Source: Pseudomonas sp. B21-040 (GTDB lineage Bacteria > Pseudomonadota > Gammaproteobacteria > Pseudomonadales > Pseudomonadaceae). Taken from it: DNA of 64,000 bases. The DNA lies in contig NZ_CP087176.1 in assembly GCF_024748695.1 (NCBI RefSeq), forward strand, positions 6,069,501 through 6,133,500, written 5' to 3'. Under the pieces are notes generated by a model. That model made no database searches. It saw only the letters and a list, made by a program, of their open reading frames with translations, and was not told the DNA's origin. This document shows positions 29,133 through 38,888 of this stretch, piece by piece. Each line of letters begins with the position of its first letter. Position 1 is the first letter of the stretch. A program made the position numbers and the translations under genes.

Positions 29133-30443
29133 TCAACCCGCAGCGGCGTCCATTCGCACGGCGCCACGACGCGTCTGACCAAATGCCACCACACAGTTTC
29201 GCCCGGCGCCCTTGGCGCTGTAGAGCGCTTCGTCCGCGGACTTGAGGACCTTTTCGGGGGTGCGCTGATCCACGCGTTCGGCGACGCCGATGCTGACGGT
29301 GACCGACACACTGGACGCGCCGGGGCCCGAGCGGCGCTGACGTCCCTGCTGATCGTCCTGAGGGCGGTTGTCCTGATTGCGCAACTGAATACTGTAGGTG
29401 GCGATGGATTCACGAATGACTTCCAGGTGCGGCATGCACTCTTCGAGCGTCTTGCCTGCAAACACCAGCGCAAATTCCTCACCGCCGTAGCGATACGCCC
29501 TACCGCCTCCGCCAATTTTCGACAGTTTGCTGGCCACCAGGCGCAGCACCTGGTCACCCACATCATGACCATGGGTATCGTTGAATTTCTTGAAGTGATC
29601 GACGTCGCTCATCGCCAGCACGTAATTACGCCCCAGCCGCTGCATCCGCTCGTTCAAGGCACGACGACCCGGCAGGCCGGTGAGTTCGTCACGGAAGGCC
29701 ATTTGATAGGCTTCGTGGGCGACCGCCGCCGCAATCATCAACATCACCTGGCTGCACATGATGTTGAGGGTAAACGGCAGAATGAAGGTTTTCGGCAGTG
29801 CCCAGAACAAACCGAGCAAACCGACCAGTTGAGCCGCATGCAAAGGTCTTGGGTTACGCCAGTATTGCCAGCTCAGCAGCAAGAACGAGGCGATGAACAC
29901 CGGATAGGACAGCTGGATCAGGCTCATCCAGGCGCCATGCAGCGCCGGCCAGCGGATTTCGGACAGCCATATCAGCAAGGCTTGTGGGTAACTTTGCTCC
30001 AGCCCCAACGCCACACTGCCGACGGCCAGCAACACAGCAAAGCGCGCCACCATGTCCTGAAACAAGTGTGTGCGTTCCTGCCAGGCGGCGAATACGCCAA
30101 ACATCAGCGGCAGCAACAGGCAACACAGGTGGAAAACCACTGCTGCGTCATCACGGACTTTGCCGTTGTCGCGGTAGTAGTCGGTTTGGGTGTCGAGCAG
30201 AAAGTAGGCGATGTACACCGTGACCATCAGAAACAGCTCACGCTGACGTCGATAAACCGCGCAGTACGCACCGCCGAGCAACAGCACCAGAGTCGGTAGC
30301 ACGTTGAACAGCGAGGTGAAGAAAACGTTCAATTCCTTGATATAGGCAGCCGCAAGTCCCGCAAGCAAGAGCAGTATCGACGGTAGGAAATGGCTGAAAC
30401 GCACAGCGGAAGAACGCGGCAAGGGTAAAGCTCCGACCGTCAT
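29133..30443 (-). CDS. Membrane-bound diguanylate cyclase (GGDEF domain)
   Basis: 436 aa. About seven hydrophobic segments (residues roughly 15-240) form a membrane sensor region of unknown type. A GGDEF domain follows, with the active-site variant GGEEF in YRYGGEEFALVF, which is catalytically competent in known cyclases. No EAL domain and no obvious RxxD inhibitory site were seen. It sits between the acyl-CoA dehydrogenase pair and the di-heme protein on the same strand, but separate terminators suggest its own transcript. Signal unknown. Confidence 0.88.
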   Translation of the reverse strand: MTVGALPLPRSSAVRFSHFLPSILLLLAGLAAAYIKELNVFFTSLFNVLPTLVLLLGGAYCAVYRRQRELFLMVTVYIAYFLLDTQTDYYRDNGKVRDDAAVVFHLCCLLLPLMFGVFAAWQERTHLFQDMVARFAVLLAVGSVALGLEQSYPQALLIWLSEIRWPALHGAWMSLIQLSYPVFIASFLLLSWQYWRNPRPLHAAQLVGLLGLFWALPKTFILPFTLNIMCSQVMLMIAAAVAHEAYQMAFRDELTGLPGRRALNERMQRLGRNYVLAMSDVDHFKKFNDTHGHDVGDQVLRLVASKLSKIGGGGRAYRYGGEEFALVFAGKTLEECMPHLEVIRESIATYSIQLRNQDNRPQDDQQGRQRRSGPGASSVSVTVSIGVAERVDQRTPEKVLKSADEALYSAKGAGRNCVVAFGQTRRGAVRMDAAAG

Positions 30444-30520
30444 GACAAATAGATGGCATTGTGCCCACCAACTGTAACGGCAGAAACCCCGATTTGCTGA
30501 GTGAAATACTGCGGCATTTA

Positions 30521-30560
30521 CAAAAAAGCGTCACTGGCGAGCATCAGCCGCCAGTGACGT
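30521..30560 (-). terminator. Terminator of the di-heme protein gene
   Basis: An 11-bp perfect stem (30529-30539 with 30549-30559) with a 9-nt loop is followed by six T residues on the minus strand, 15 bases after the stop at 30575. Confidence 0.85.
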
Positions 30561-30574
30561 AAAGGGAAATATGA

Positions 30575-32719
30575 TTACAGGTCGTTGTTGAACGGTTGCA
30601 GCGGCCCCTCCAGACTTGGGCGACCTTCAGCACCGACCGGTTTGAGCTGGATTTCGGCATCCTGCGCTTGTCGGGTAGTGATCTTCGGACTCGCCGGCTT
30701 TTGCCCGACGGAGTTTTCATCACCCTTTTCGCCCTGTGCCAGTACCAGCGACGGATGATCAAACGGCGCCCGTTCCCATGCGACCCGAGGATCGGTCAGT
30801 CCGACTTCCATGAATTTGACCAGCGCATCCACTTCATCCGGGGTGAGGTTCAGCCGAGTCATGTCCGGGTCGAGGTTTGAGCCGTTGTGCTGATTGACCG
30901 CTGGGTGGTCGAAGCCACTGGTGTTGCTGGCATCCTCACCACGCCGGTCGCCGCCACGGTTGTAGAACTCCATGACCTGACGCAGCGTCGCGCGACTGCC
31001 GTTGTGGAAATACGGTCCGGTCAACGCGATGTTACGCAGAGTCGGCGTCTTGAAGGCGCCATCGACCGCGTCGCGAAAACCGACATTCGGCTTGAGCGTC
31101 GCATCACAAGGGATCGCCGGGCTCAAAAGCGCTTCGAAGGTGCACACATCGACCTCCAGCGGGTCAGGGATCTGGCCGCCCTGGAGTACGGTGTTGTACT
31201 CGCGAGTGAAGGACAATGGATTGCCCCAGGCATCCGAGCCACCGAGCGCCAGGTCTTCCGACGTTGGACGCACCCCGGTGTTGTAGAAGCCGTTGTCATA
31301 CAGCGTGGTCAGGTTGTCGGCCATCACCATGCGCTCGATCCGTTCCCGAGGATGGAACAGCAACCGGCTGCCGGCGTTGGTCAACTCCGCACCACCATGG
31401 CAACTGATGCACTTGCCCTTGCCCAGGAACAGATTCATGCCCTGGACCTGCTGGTCGTTCATGGCCGTATGATCGCCCTGCAAATAGGCATCCAACGGCG
31501 CCTGGTCCGAGATCAGCGTGGACTCATACATCTGAATCGCCAGCCCGAAGAACAGCGGGAAGTTCGCCTCCATCTGGGTGTATGGCGCACCACCCAGCGA
31601 GACCTGCTGCGTGGCATTCCACAGGCGCGGCTGGAACGCGTTCTTGATCAGCTCACGGTAGGTCGGCCGGCGGGCGCTGGACACTGGCCCCAGTACCGAA
31701 TCGGTAGAGGAAATCCGCTGCTGCTTGAGCATCAAGGTGTCGAGCATGCGTCGGCCAATGTCGGCGAACGTACGACCGCCGCAGGACATTTCCACCGGAC
31801 TGCCGGGAGGCCCTACCGCTTGCGAAGCGGCGGAAGCATCCTTGAGCGCCAGTCTGACTTTGGTCGCCACGCCACTGCGATCGCTGGTCACGAAAATCCC
31901 GGCGTCAGGATCGCGATTGCCAAATGGAGAGAAGCCGTTGAAGACGTTATTGGCGCGGCCATCCCAAAAGTTACGCACGTTGAACGCGGCATTGATCACC
32001 GTGGGTGCGTTGCGCCCGGTGCTGCGGCGAACATTGATGCCACCTACCTGGAAGATGCCGTCCGGTTGCTGAATGCACTTGTCGAAACGTGCCTGATGGG
32101 GTTTGACGAAGTTGGCGTCGAATACGCCCTGGGACCCGATCACATCGTCAGTCGAATAGACAATCGCCGAATTGCGATCCATCGGATCAGCCAATACATG
32201 GGTCGGAAAGTCGTCTTTCTTCAGCAGGTAATTCGGGCCGCCCTTGCCTCCTGATTTGGTGGTGTAGCTCGGCACGTCGCCTGGAATGTCCGAGGCGGTG
32301 AACGGCTTGTTGAAGATCGACGAAACGTTCGCGTTAGTATTCGCCTGACCGGGGTTGATCTGGTTGGTGGTGCGGTGATCAACACCCGCGTGGAAGTGGC
32401 AGGAGGCACAAGCCGTCGAACCGTCACTGCCGATCTCCATGTCCCAGAACAGCGCTTTGCCCAAGAGAACCGCCGCAGAGCGATTGAGCACGTAGTCAGT
32501 CATGAGGTCGACTTTGCGCCCGCCTTCGGTTCCCGACGGGTCGGGCGGGAGCAGTCCACGCAGCGATTGCAGAGTGGGCACGTCCAGTACGGGCGGATCG
32601 ACCGCTACCGGGTCAGCGGCCCAGGCACTCGCGACCGGTAGACCGATGGTCAAAAGAGCCCCCGCCATCGCACAGGCTAAACGGGTGATTCGAAAGAGGT
32701 CCAAGTACTTAAACATCAT
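30575..32719 (-). CDS. Periplasmic di-heme cytochrome c peroxidase/MauG-like protein
   Basis: 714 aa with a Sec signal peptide (cleavage near SAWAA, residues 31-35). Two CXXCH heme c motifs are present: C104-A-S-C107-H108 and C437-I-S-C440-H441. Surrounding text (LGKALFWDMEIGSDGSTACASC; LFLGKGKCISCHGGAEL; KTPTLRNIALTGPYFHNG) places it in the bacterial di-heme peroxidase superfamily. It is far longer than CcpA (about 330 aa), with long inserts between the hemes, so a peroxide-reducing role should not be assumed; relatives include MauG-like oxidases. Start is one of two adjacent ATGs. It diverges from the secreted protein at 33857 across a 1.1-kb gap. Confidence 0.85.
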   Translation of the reverse strand: MMFKYLDLFRITRLACAMAGALLTIGLPVASAWAADPVAVDPPVLDVPTLQSLRGLLPPDPSGTEGGRKVDLMTDYVLNRSAAVLLGKALFWDMEIGSDGSTACASCHFHAGVDHRTTNQINPGQANTNANVSSIFNKPFTASDIPGDVPSYTTKSGGKGGPNYLLKKDDFPTHVLADPMDRNSAIVYSTDDVIGSQGVFDANFVKPHQARFDKCIQQPDGIFQVGGINVRRSTGRNAPTVINAAFNVRNFWDGRANNVFNGFSPFGNRDPDAGIFVTSDRSGVATKVRLALKDASAASQAVGPPGSPVEMSCGGRTFADIGRRMLDTLMLKQQRISSTDSVLGPVSSARRPTYRELIKNAFQPRLWNATQQVSLGGAPYTQMEANFPLFFGLAIQMYESTLISDQAPLDAYLQGDHTAMNDQQVQGMNLFLGKGKCISCHGGAELTNAGSRLLFHPRERIERMVMADNLTTLYDNGFYNTGVRPTSEDLALGGSDAWGNPLSFTREYNTVLQGGQIPDPLEVDVCTFEALLSPAIPCDATLKPNVGFRDAVDGAFKTPTLRNIALTGPYFHNGSRATLRQVMEFYNRGGDRRGEDASNTSGFDHPAVNQHNGSNLDPDMTRLNLTPDEVDALVKFMEVGLTDPRVAWERAPFDHPSLVLAQGEKGDENSVGQKPASPKITTRQAQDAEIQLKPVGAEGRPSLEGPLQPFNNDL

Positions 32720-33856
32720 GACATTCTCGATTCAGTGCGGAGTAGCCAAGCTCCGGGATTATCCTGTTGCGAGATGAACTCATCGCCATAAATCTTGCTG
32801 CTTGCACGATTAGTTACACCACTCGAAATGGCTCGGGCAAGGCGACGCTTAACTGGCAAAGTGCTCTCTTGGCTCAGGTTTGATTAAGACATTGCTCTGT
32901 CGCACCGACGGGTGCGCTTAACCCAACTCTAGCTGTAACAAAAAATTTCAGTAACAAAAAAATCAATATTTTTATTTAAATCAATACAAATAGAAATGCC
33001 TTGCAAACACACCCGACACCACATACCAACAACGACTACAGACATACCTCAAACATGGTGAACTTCCCCCATTACTGGGTGCAATCCCCCAATACATGCC
33101 AACACCGGCTTACACAAACAATCACAAGCCAATGAATATAAAGGAAAATATTTTCCATGATTATTACTTACCAGCCTGGCATAGCAATTGCTCACCACAC
33201 TTCCATGGAACTAAATTCATTTACGCCCCGCTTACAAACTAGGTCATCAGGGGGGATAAACATTCATAAAATATAAACTCCGCGCGTGTACAAGTTACAC
33301 TGCGCGAGCTATGGCTTTTATTTAATATCAAAACAAAAACTTCACGACTAATACTTAAATATTTTTTTCTTGCAATATCATTCCGCCCGGAGTAGATATA
33401 GACAACATTTCTCATTCAGTACTTAGGACCGAACTCCCCCAGCGAACACTTAAACTTCACCTCACACACTCCCGAACTTGGGTATATATCCCCCCCTATG
33501 TTGGTGGGTATTAATTCGGTAGTGTTGTGCGCAATACCATCCTTGGCCGCGCAGCCCGCATTCCGAGTGCGCTGGCGACTGTTTGTGTCTAATTGTTTCA
33601 AAACAGGCACGACAACTGCTTTGTACGCCTCAGGCTCAAGGAAATGTCTCTCGCGTGCGTCCGTAACCGGCCGACGCAACGCAGGTGAAAACATCCGAAC
33701 GGCAAGTGTCGACCGTACACAGGCACTTATTCCGCTGGATCGAGCCCAAATTCGACACTCACGGCTTTGCGTTTTTCTTGCGCAGGATTCAGCGCATCAG
33801 CAGATCTACGATCTCGATTGGCCGGCAATTGGTCTTGCAAGATACTGGAGTGAGCC
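32720..33856. other. 1.1-kb AT-rich intergenic region with C-tract repeats
   Basis: Bases about 32930-33420 are visibly AT-rich against a GC-rich background and contain many stops in all frames. TCCCCCATTAC (33065-33075) and TCCCCCAATAC (33085-33095) are direct repeats exactly 20 bases apart. Further runs of 6-7 G or C occur at 33250-33255 and 33490-33496. A small hairpin CGCACC-GAC-GGGTGCG lies near 32900. A 92-codon minus-strand frame (33416-33694) is weak and not called as a gene. The region probably holds the divergent promoters of the flanking exported proteins. Confidence 0.55.
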
Positions 33857-35644
33857 ATGAGCTTATCTTTGTACGAAAAAACGCTCGCCATACCGCCGCT
33901 GCCTCACAAACGATTCAACGGCATCTTCAGTCGCCAAGTTCTGCTCGCCAGTGCCGTCGCTGTCGCACTGGCCATTAGTGGTGGCGGAGATGCATTTGCC
34001 AAAAACGGAGCTGGCGGTGGCGGTGGTGGCGGCGGTGGTGGCGGGACTGCCAAGCCCCCGGGTTTGCCCTCGCCGTTCACGACACCCACACTGCCCGATC
34101 CGATTTTTACAAACCCGACTGCGATTAATGGGTTTGACGTTACCGGTTTTATCCAAAACATGACCCTGGACACCACCAATTCGAATTGCCCCAGTACCAG
34201 CGACCCGGGCCGCTTCGGAGGGACTGTCCAGTTGAACGGCGTCACGATTGTTGTCCCTTGCAACACCGTTATGCAGATGCCGGCCAACACCCTGACCTGG
34301 GCCGACTTCGTCAGGGGTGGAACCCTGGCGCTCGGAAAATCAGCGGCGGCTTATCCCTCGTTCGAGATCCATGTGGTAGGCAATAACGTCTCCAACAAGC
34401 AGATTGCCGGGCTGATCTTTGTCTCCCAGCAATCATTCAACGCGGGTAACGGTTTCATCACCCGGATCGACTACACCAACGGCAACCTCGAAGTTGACAG
34501 CGGGAACCCGACACAACCCACGATTATTCAGATCAACGACCCGAACGGACGTTTTGGCCGTGCCCAAAGCCCCGACCCACGCTTCTCCGTCGATGATGCC
34601 AACCCGACCATCCATGCCGCCACCGGCTACCCGATGTGCGTGCCGCGCACGATTTCCGGGGACGATGCGCTCTGCCCACAGAAAAACCGGCCAAAAGTGG
34701 TCACCCCGACCACGACCAACAACTGCCGCAATTTCAGCCAGGCCGGTGTTGCGCCTCCGGCCAGTGGGGAACTCTCAGGGCCAGCGGTGGGGCAGGTCTA
34801 TTGCAGCCAGTACGTCATGAAGAGATTCAGCGATGCTACACGCACGGCGACGGACCCCGATCCGACTCAACAGGCCCCCTTCGAAGTCGGCGACTTCATC
34901 AGCTGGTCCGGTACTTTGTTCAAGTCAGCCACAACGGGAGCCCCGGACTTCGTCTCTGCACACACGATCGAGGCGAATGTCGGGATCTACACTCAGCCTG
35001 GTTCTCAGCCCAGCTACATGGCTATCGGGGAGTTTGGCATCGGTACGGCCGACCCGGCTGCAACAGCCATCAGCGGAGTAGCCCAGGAGACGCAGGACCG
35101 GATTTTCCTTGAAGCCTCGACCACCGATATCAAGACCCCGGTCGACATCTATCTGATAGATGTCAATCCATCGACAGGTGTGCAAACCAATCGCTGGGTT
35201 ACACCCTATGAGATGACGGGTGAATGCAACCCTGCGCTGGGCCTTGCGGCCAGTTGCCTGGGAGCCTCGGGTGGTATTACCACACAGAACACGGGTCCTC
35301 AGCCACAACGCGCCAGATTACGTGCGACCAAATCGCCCGCAGGGCTACTTAGCCAGCCGACACGTACCTTGCGCGTCGTTGCGCGGTCACTTTGCGTTCC
35401 ACAGCAGAGCTTGTCCCAGACCGCCGTGGACAGTTGCATCCAGAATGCGGGCAGGCTGACCGTCGCCAATGGACTGATTGCCGGACAGTATGTGGCGCCG
35501 GTGTTTGAGTTCATCTTTCCAGAAGGCGTCAAGCCTGGCGATCCTGTGGTGCCTAACGACTTCTGGCATCTGCCGTTCATACGTAACGGCGAAGGCGTGA
35601 GCACCCCGACTGGCGTCGGCCCCCTGGATCCGACGCCATGGTGA
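33857..35644 (+). CDS. Secreted protein with an 11-glycine run, function unknown
   Basis: 595 aa. The ATG at 33857 has GGAG at 33847-33850. The N-terminus has a long basic region (to about residue 27), a hydrophobic core LLASAVAVALAISGG and a likely cleavage site at AFA (46-48), so it is exported. An 11-residue glycine run coded by 34013-34045 and a proline-rich stretch (PPGLPSPFTTPTLPDPIF) follow. The body is rich in T, N, P and beta-type segments and includes at least ten cysteines. PFEVGDFISWSGTLF and SAHTIEANVGIYTQPG faintly recall secreted fungal proteins, but this is memory only. It pairs divergently with the di-heme protein. Confidence 0.8.
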   Translation: MSLSLYEKTLAIPPLPHKRFNGIFSRQVLLASAVAVALAISGGGDAFAKNGAGGGGGGGGGGGTAKPPGLPSPFTTPTLPDPIFTNPTAINGFDVTGFIQNMTLDTTNSNCPSTSDPGRFGGTVQLNGVTIVVPCNTVMQMPANTLTWADFVRGGTLALGKSAAAYPSFEIHVVGNNVSNKQIAGLIFVSQQSFNAGNGFITRIDYTNGNLEVDSGNPTQPTIIQINDPNGRFGRAQSPDPRFSVDDANPTIHAATGYPMCVPRTISGDDALCPQKNRPKVVTPTTTNNCRNFSQAGVAPPASGELSGPAVGQVYCSQYVMKRFSDATRTATDPDPTQQAPFEVGDFISWSGTLFKSATTGAPDFVSAHTIEANVGIYTQPGSQPSYMAIGEFGIGTADPAATAISGVAQETQDRIFLEASTTDIKTPVDIYLIDVNPSTGVQTNRWVTPYEMTGECNPALGLAASCLGASGGITTQNTGPQPQRARLRATKSPAGLLSQPTRTLRVVARSLCVPQQSLSQTAVDSCIQNAGRLTVANGLIAGQYVAPVFEFIFPEGVKPGDPVVPNDFWHLPFIRNGEGVSTPTGVGPLDPTPW

Positions 35645-35664
35645 TCAAGGCCTGACCTCAGCGC

Positions 35665-35703
35665 AAAAAAAAACCGCCGCCCCTTTCGGGGCGGCGGTTT
35701 TTT
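35665..35703. terminator. Strong bidirectional terminator
   Basis: AACCGCCGCCCC and GGGGCGGCGGTT form a 12-bp stem with a 4-nt loop, with A-run and T-run on either side. It serves the convergent genes at 33857 and 35722. Confidence 0.9.
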
Positions 35704-35721
35704 AAGGACTGCGTTTAGGCC

Positions 35722-37527
35722 TTAGTAGCCCAGATCGAAGTTCTCTTCTTTCATGTCCATCAGGTTGTTAGCGCCCGACAGCATGGTGACAACGTGAGTG
35801 CGGGTACGCGGCAGGATGCGCTGGAAGTAGAAGCGCGCAGTCTGCAGCTTGGCGGTGTAGAACGCCTCTTCGGAAGTACCGGCAGCCAGTTTCTCGGCAG
35901 CCAGACGCGCCATGTCAGCCCAGAAGTAGGCCAGGCAGGCGTAACCGGAGTACATCAGGTAGTCCACGGAGGCCGCGCCGACTTCTTCGCGATCCTTCAT
36001 GGCCGCCATACCGACCTTCATGGTCAGCTCGCCCCATTCTTTGTTCAATGCAGCCAGTGGTGCGACGAACTCTTGAACCGCTTCGTTGCCTTCGTTGGTC
36101 TGGCAGAACTTGTGGACGATTTTGGTGAAGCCTTTCAGGGCCTCGCCTTGCGTCATCAACACTTTGCGGCCCAGCAGGTCGAGTGCCTGAATACCGGTGG
36201 TGCCTTCGTACAGCATCGAAATGCGGCTGTCGCGAACGTTCTGCTCCATGCCCCACTCGGCGATGAAGCCGTGGCCGCCGTAGATTTGCACGCCATGGTT
36301 AGCGGATTCGAAACCGACTTCGGTCATGAACGCTTTGGCGATTGGGGTCATGAAGGCCAGCAGTGCGTCGGCTTTCTTCTTCTCTTCTTCATCCACGCCG
36401 TACTTGACGATGTCGACTTGCTTGGCGGTGAAGTAAACCATCGCGCGGTTGCCTTCGGCGAATGCCTTCATGGTCAACAGCATGCGACGTACATCTGGGT
36501 GAACGATGATCGGGTCGGCAGCCTTGTCCGGCGCTTTCGGGCCAGTCAGCGAACGCATTTGCAGACGATCGCGAGCGTATTTCAAGCCACCCTGGAAGCC
36601 GATTTCGGCGTGGGCCAGACCTTGCAGCGCGGTGCCCAGGCGTGCGGTGTTCATGAAGGTGAACATGCAGTTCAGGCCTTTGTTCGCCGGGCCGATCAGG
36701 AAACCGGTGGCCGCGTCGAAGTTCATCACGCAAGTGGCGTTACCGTGGATGCCCATCTTGTGTTCCAGGGAACCACAGCTTACTGCGTTGCGTGCGCCGA
36801 TCGAACCGTCTGCGTTCGGCATGAACTTTGGAACGATGAACAGCGAGATACCTTTGGTGCCAGCCGGTGCATCCGGCAGGCGAGCCAGTACGATGTGGAC
36901 GATGTTGTCGGCCATGTCGTGTTCACCGGCCGAGATGAAGATCTTGGTGCCGGAGACTTTGTAGGAACCGTCGGCCTGAGGTTCGGCCTTGGTGCGCAAC
37001 ATGCCCAGGTCGGTGCCGCAATGCGGTTCGGTCAGGCACATAGTGCCGGTCCACTCACCGGAAACCAGTTTGGTCAGGTACGCGTCTTGTTGCTCAGGCG
37101 TGCCGTGTTCGGAAATGGTGTTCATCGCGCCGTGCGACAGGCCTGGGTACATGCCCCACGACCAGTTGGCTTCGCCAACCATTTCGCTCACAGCCAGACC
37201 CAGAGACTCTGGCAGGCCTTGGCCACCGTGCTCTACGTCGTGGGCCAGGCTAGGCCAGCCGCCTTCGACGAATTGTTTGTAGGCTTCTTTGAAGCCAGTC
37301 GGCGTTTTAACGCCGGACTCGCTCCAGGTGCAGCCTTCGGTGTCGCCCACGCGGTTCAGCGGCGCCAGTACCTGCTCACAAAACTTGGCGCCTTCTTCGA
37401 GAATGGCGTCAACCATGTCCGGAGTTGCGTCTGCGCAAGCCGGAAGGCTCTGATAGTGCGCTTCGTAGCCGAGCAATTCGTCACGAACGAAGCGAATATC
37501 ACGCAAGGGGGCCTTGTAGTCAGGCAT
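35722..37527 (-). CDS. Acyl-CoA dehydrogenase (long form, paralogue 3, PA0506-like)
   Basis: 601 aa, [22 protein letters not shown]. Signatures include [33 protein letters not shown] and [20 protein letters not shown], plus the C-terminal extension. AGAGG precedes the ATG. Two PsrA-like boxes at 37588-37616 lie 61-89 bases upstream, which suggests repression by PsrA that is lifted by long-chain acyl-CoA. The small neighbour at 37805 and the bio genes beyond it match the PA0504-PA0506 order of P. aeruginosa (from memory), so this copy is the likely PA0506 orthologue and main beta-oxidation enzyme. Confidence 0.93.
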   Translation of the reverse strand: MPDYKAPLRDIRFVRDELLGYEAHYQSLPACADATPDMVDAILEEGAKFCEQVLAPLNRVGDTEGCTWSESGVKTPTGFKEAYKQFVEGGWPSLAHDVEHGGQGLPESLGLAVSEMVGEANWSWGMYPGLSHGAMNTISEHGTPEQQDAYLTKLVSGEWTGTMCLTEPHCGTDLGMLRTKAEPQADGSYKVSGTKIFISAGEHDMADNIVHIVLARLPDAPAGTKGISLFIVPKFMPNADGSIGARNAVSCGSLEHKMGIHGNATCVMNFDAATGFLIGPANKGLNCMFTFMNTARLGTALQGLAHAEIGFQGGLKYARDRLQMRSLTGPKAPDKAADPIIVHPDVRRMLLTMKAFAEGNRAMVYFTAKQVDIVKYGVDEEEKKKADALLAFMTPIAKAFMTEVGFESANHGVQIYGGHGFIAEWGMEQNVRDSRISMLYEGTTGIQALDLLGRKVLMTQGEALKGFTKIVHKFCQTNEGNEAVQEFVAPLAALNKEWGELTMKVGMAAMKDREEVGAASVDYLMYSGYACLAYFWADMARLAAEKLAAGTSEEAFYTAKLQTARFYFQRILPRTRTHVVTMLSGANNLMDMKEENFDLGY

Positions 37528-37587
37528 AGCGATAAACCTCTGCTGATGTAACCGGGAATGAACGACCGTGTTGATTTGTTGTGACGG

Positions 37588-37616
37588 TCAAACAGTTGTT
37601 TGAAACATACGTTTAC
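37588..37616. promoter_or_regulatory. Two tandem PsrA-like operator boxes
   Basis: TCAAACAGTTGTTTGA (37588-37603) and GAAACATACGTTTAC (37602-37616) each fit the PsrA pattern [G/C]AAAC-N2to4-GTTT[G/C], perfectly in the first and with one end mismatch in the second. They overlap by two bases and lie in the promoter region of the acyl-CoA dehydrogenase at 35722. Confidence 0.6.
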
Positions 37617-37753
37617 GCCTAATTCTTGTCAAGCGTCGATCTTTGGCCGTTCGTCATCACCTCACCGATCTGCCGGACACGCAGCAGCGTACGAGCGCTG
37701 AATAAACACCGCGGCGTGTAGAAAAGATTAGTTGAGCGAGAAGGACTTACGCA

Positions 37754-37780
37754 GAAAAACGCCGCGAAAAGTCGCGGCGT
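37754..37780 (-). terminator. Terminator of the rod-like protein gene
   Basis: On the minus strand ACGCCGCGA-CTTT-TCGCGGCGT is followed by a T-run, 24 bases after the stop at 37805. Confidence 0.8.
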
Positions 37781-37804
37781 CGATGAAGCGGATTCAGCGG
37801 GGAA

Positions 37805-38101
37805 TCAAGCGAATGTATCGATCAACGTGCCGAGCATTTCGTCCGAAGCCTTGGCGACTTTGGCGCCCGCTTCAACCTGAAATTTGCCTTGGGCCAGATC
37901 GATTACGTTGCTGGCCAGGTCAGATTGCTGGCTGCGATCAACCGAACGCAGACGATCAACCTGAGCCTCGGAGGACTGGCTGGTAACCGAACGCTCAATG
38001 GTGTTGCTGGCGATCTGCCCGGAAGCTTGATCGACGCGGTTCTGCCCTATCTGAATAGTGCTCAGACCAGCATAAAAAGCGGTGTTACCTGAGATTTCCA
38101 T
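37805..38101 (-). CDS. Small flagellar rod/hook-like protein, PA0505-like
   Basis: 98 aa from ATG 38101 (MEISGNTAFYAGLSTIQIGQNRVDQASGQIA). The two ends resemble the N- and C-terminal coiled-coil segments of flagellar rod and hook proteins: an AxxGLxxxQxxxxVxxxxxxIA-type start and an ANVIDLAQGKFQVEAGAKVAKASDEMLGTLIDTFA end. The central domain of true rod proteins is missing. It is outside any flagellar cluster and next to the biotin operon. A secreted axial component or a domesticated remnant are both possible. Confidence 0.75.
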   Translation of the reverse strand: MEISGNTAFYAGLSTIQIGQNRVDQASGQIASNTIERSVTSQSSEAQVDRLRSVDRSQQSDLASNVIDLAQGKFQVEAGAKVAKASDEMLGTLIDTFA

Positions 38102-38207
38102 GGGAGAACTCGTCCTGCAAGGGATCAATGGTGGCCATTGAACCAGACCTGATGGCAAAAGGCCCGACAAAAACACTAATGGCACAGTGCCTTGTCATAG
38201 ATAAAAC

Positions 38208-38888
38208 CTAGTCCAGCAGATCCAGTTGCAAATGTTCCGCCACGGATTCAGCCGTGATCGACTTGAGCCTCGGTACTCGCCCCAGGCAGGGCGCGGGAAT
38301 CCGCTCGGCGAGCGTGGCGAGGTTTTCCTCCAACCGTGAGGTTTTCGGATCGATGATATTGGCCACCCAACCCGCCAGCTGCAACCCATCCTGAGCAATC
38401 GCCTCGGCCGTCAACAGCGCATGGTTGATGCAACCCAGCCGCACACCGACCACCAGAATGACCGGCAAACCCAGCGCCATCGCCAGGTCAGACAGATTGT
38501 CCTGATCCGCCAACGGCACGCGCCAGCCGCCCGCCCCTTCGATCAGGGTGAAATCCGCCTGCATATCGAGAATCTCGCGCATGGGCGTCAACAGCGACTG
38601 CACGGTCAATGCCACGCCGGCCTCCCGTGCGGCCAGGTGTGGAGCGATGGCCGGCTCGAACGCGAGTGGATTGACCTGGGCATACGTCAACGGCAACGAA
38701 CACTCGGCCAACAACGCCAACGCATCGGCATTACGCAACCCCTTGGGCGTCACGTCGCAGCCAGAGGCAACCGGCTTGCCCGCTGCCGTGCTCAGGCCCG
38801 CGGATCGCGCGGCATGCAACAAACCCGCAGCAACGGTGGTCTTGCCAACGTCAGTGTCAGTGCCGGTGATGAAATAGGCTGCGCTCAT
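38208..38888 (-). CDS. bioD: Dethiobiotin synthetase BioD
   Basis: ATP-dependent closure of the ureido ring of dethiobiotin from 7,8-diaminopelargonic acid. 226 aa with the P-loop [20 protein letters not shown] at the N-terminus and the family motif [12 protein letters not shown]. It is the last gene of the bio operon; its ATG overlaps the bioC stop, so translation is coupled. Confidence 0.95.
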   Translation of the reverse strand: MSAAYFITGTDTDVGKTTVAAGLLHAARSAGLSTAAGKPVASGCDVTPKGLRNADALALLAECSLPLTYAQVNPLAFEPAIAPHLAAREAGVALTVQSLLTPMREILDMQADFTLIEGAGGWRVPLADQDNLSDLAMALGLPVILVVGVRLGCINHALLTAEAIAQDGLQLAGWVANIIDPKTSRLEENLATLAERIPAPCLGRVPRLKSITAESVAEHLQLDLLD

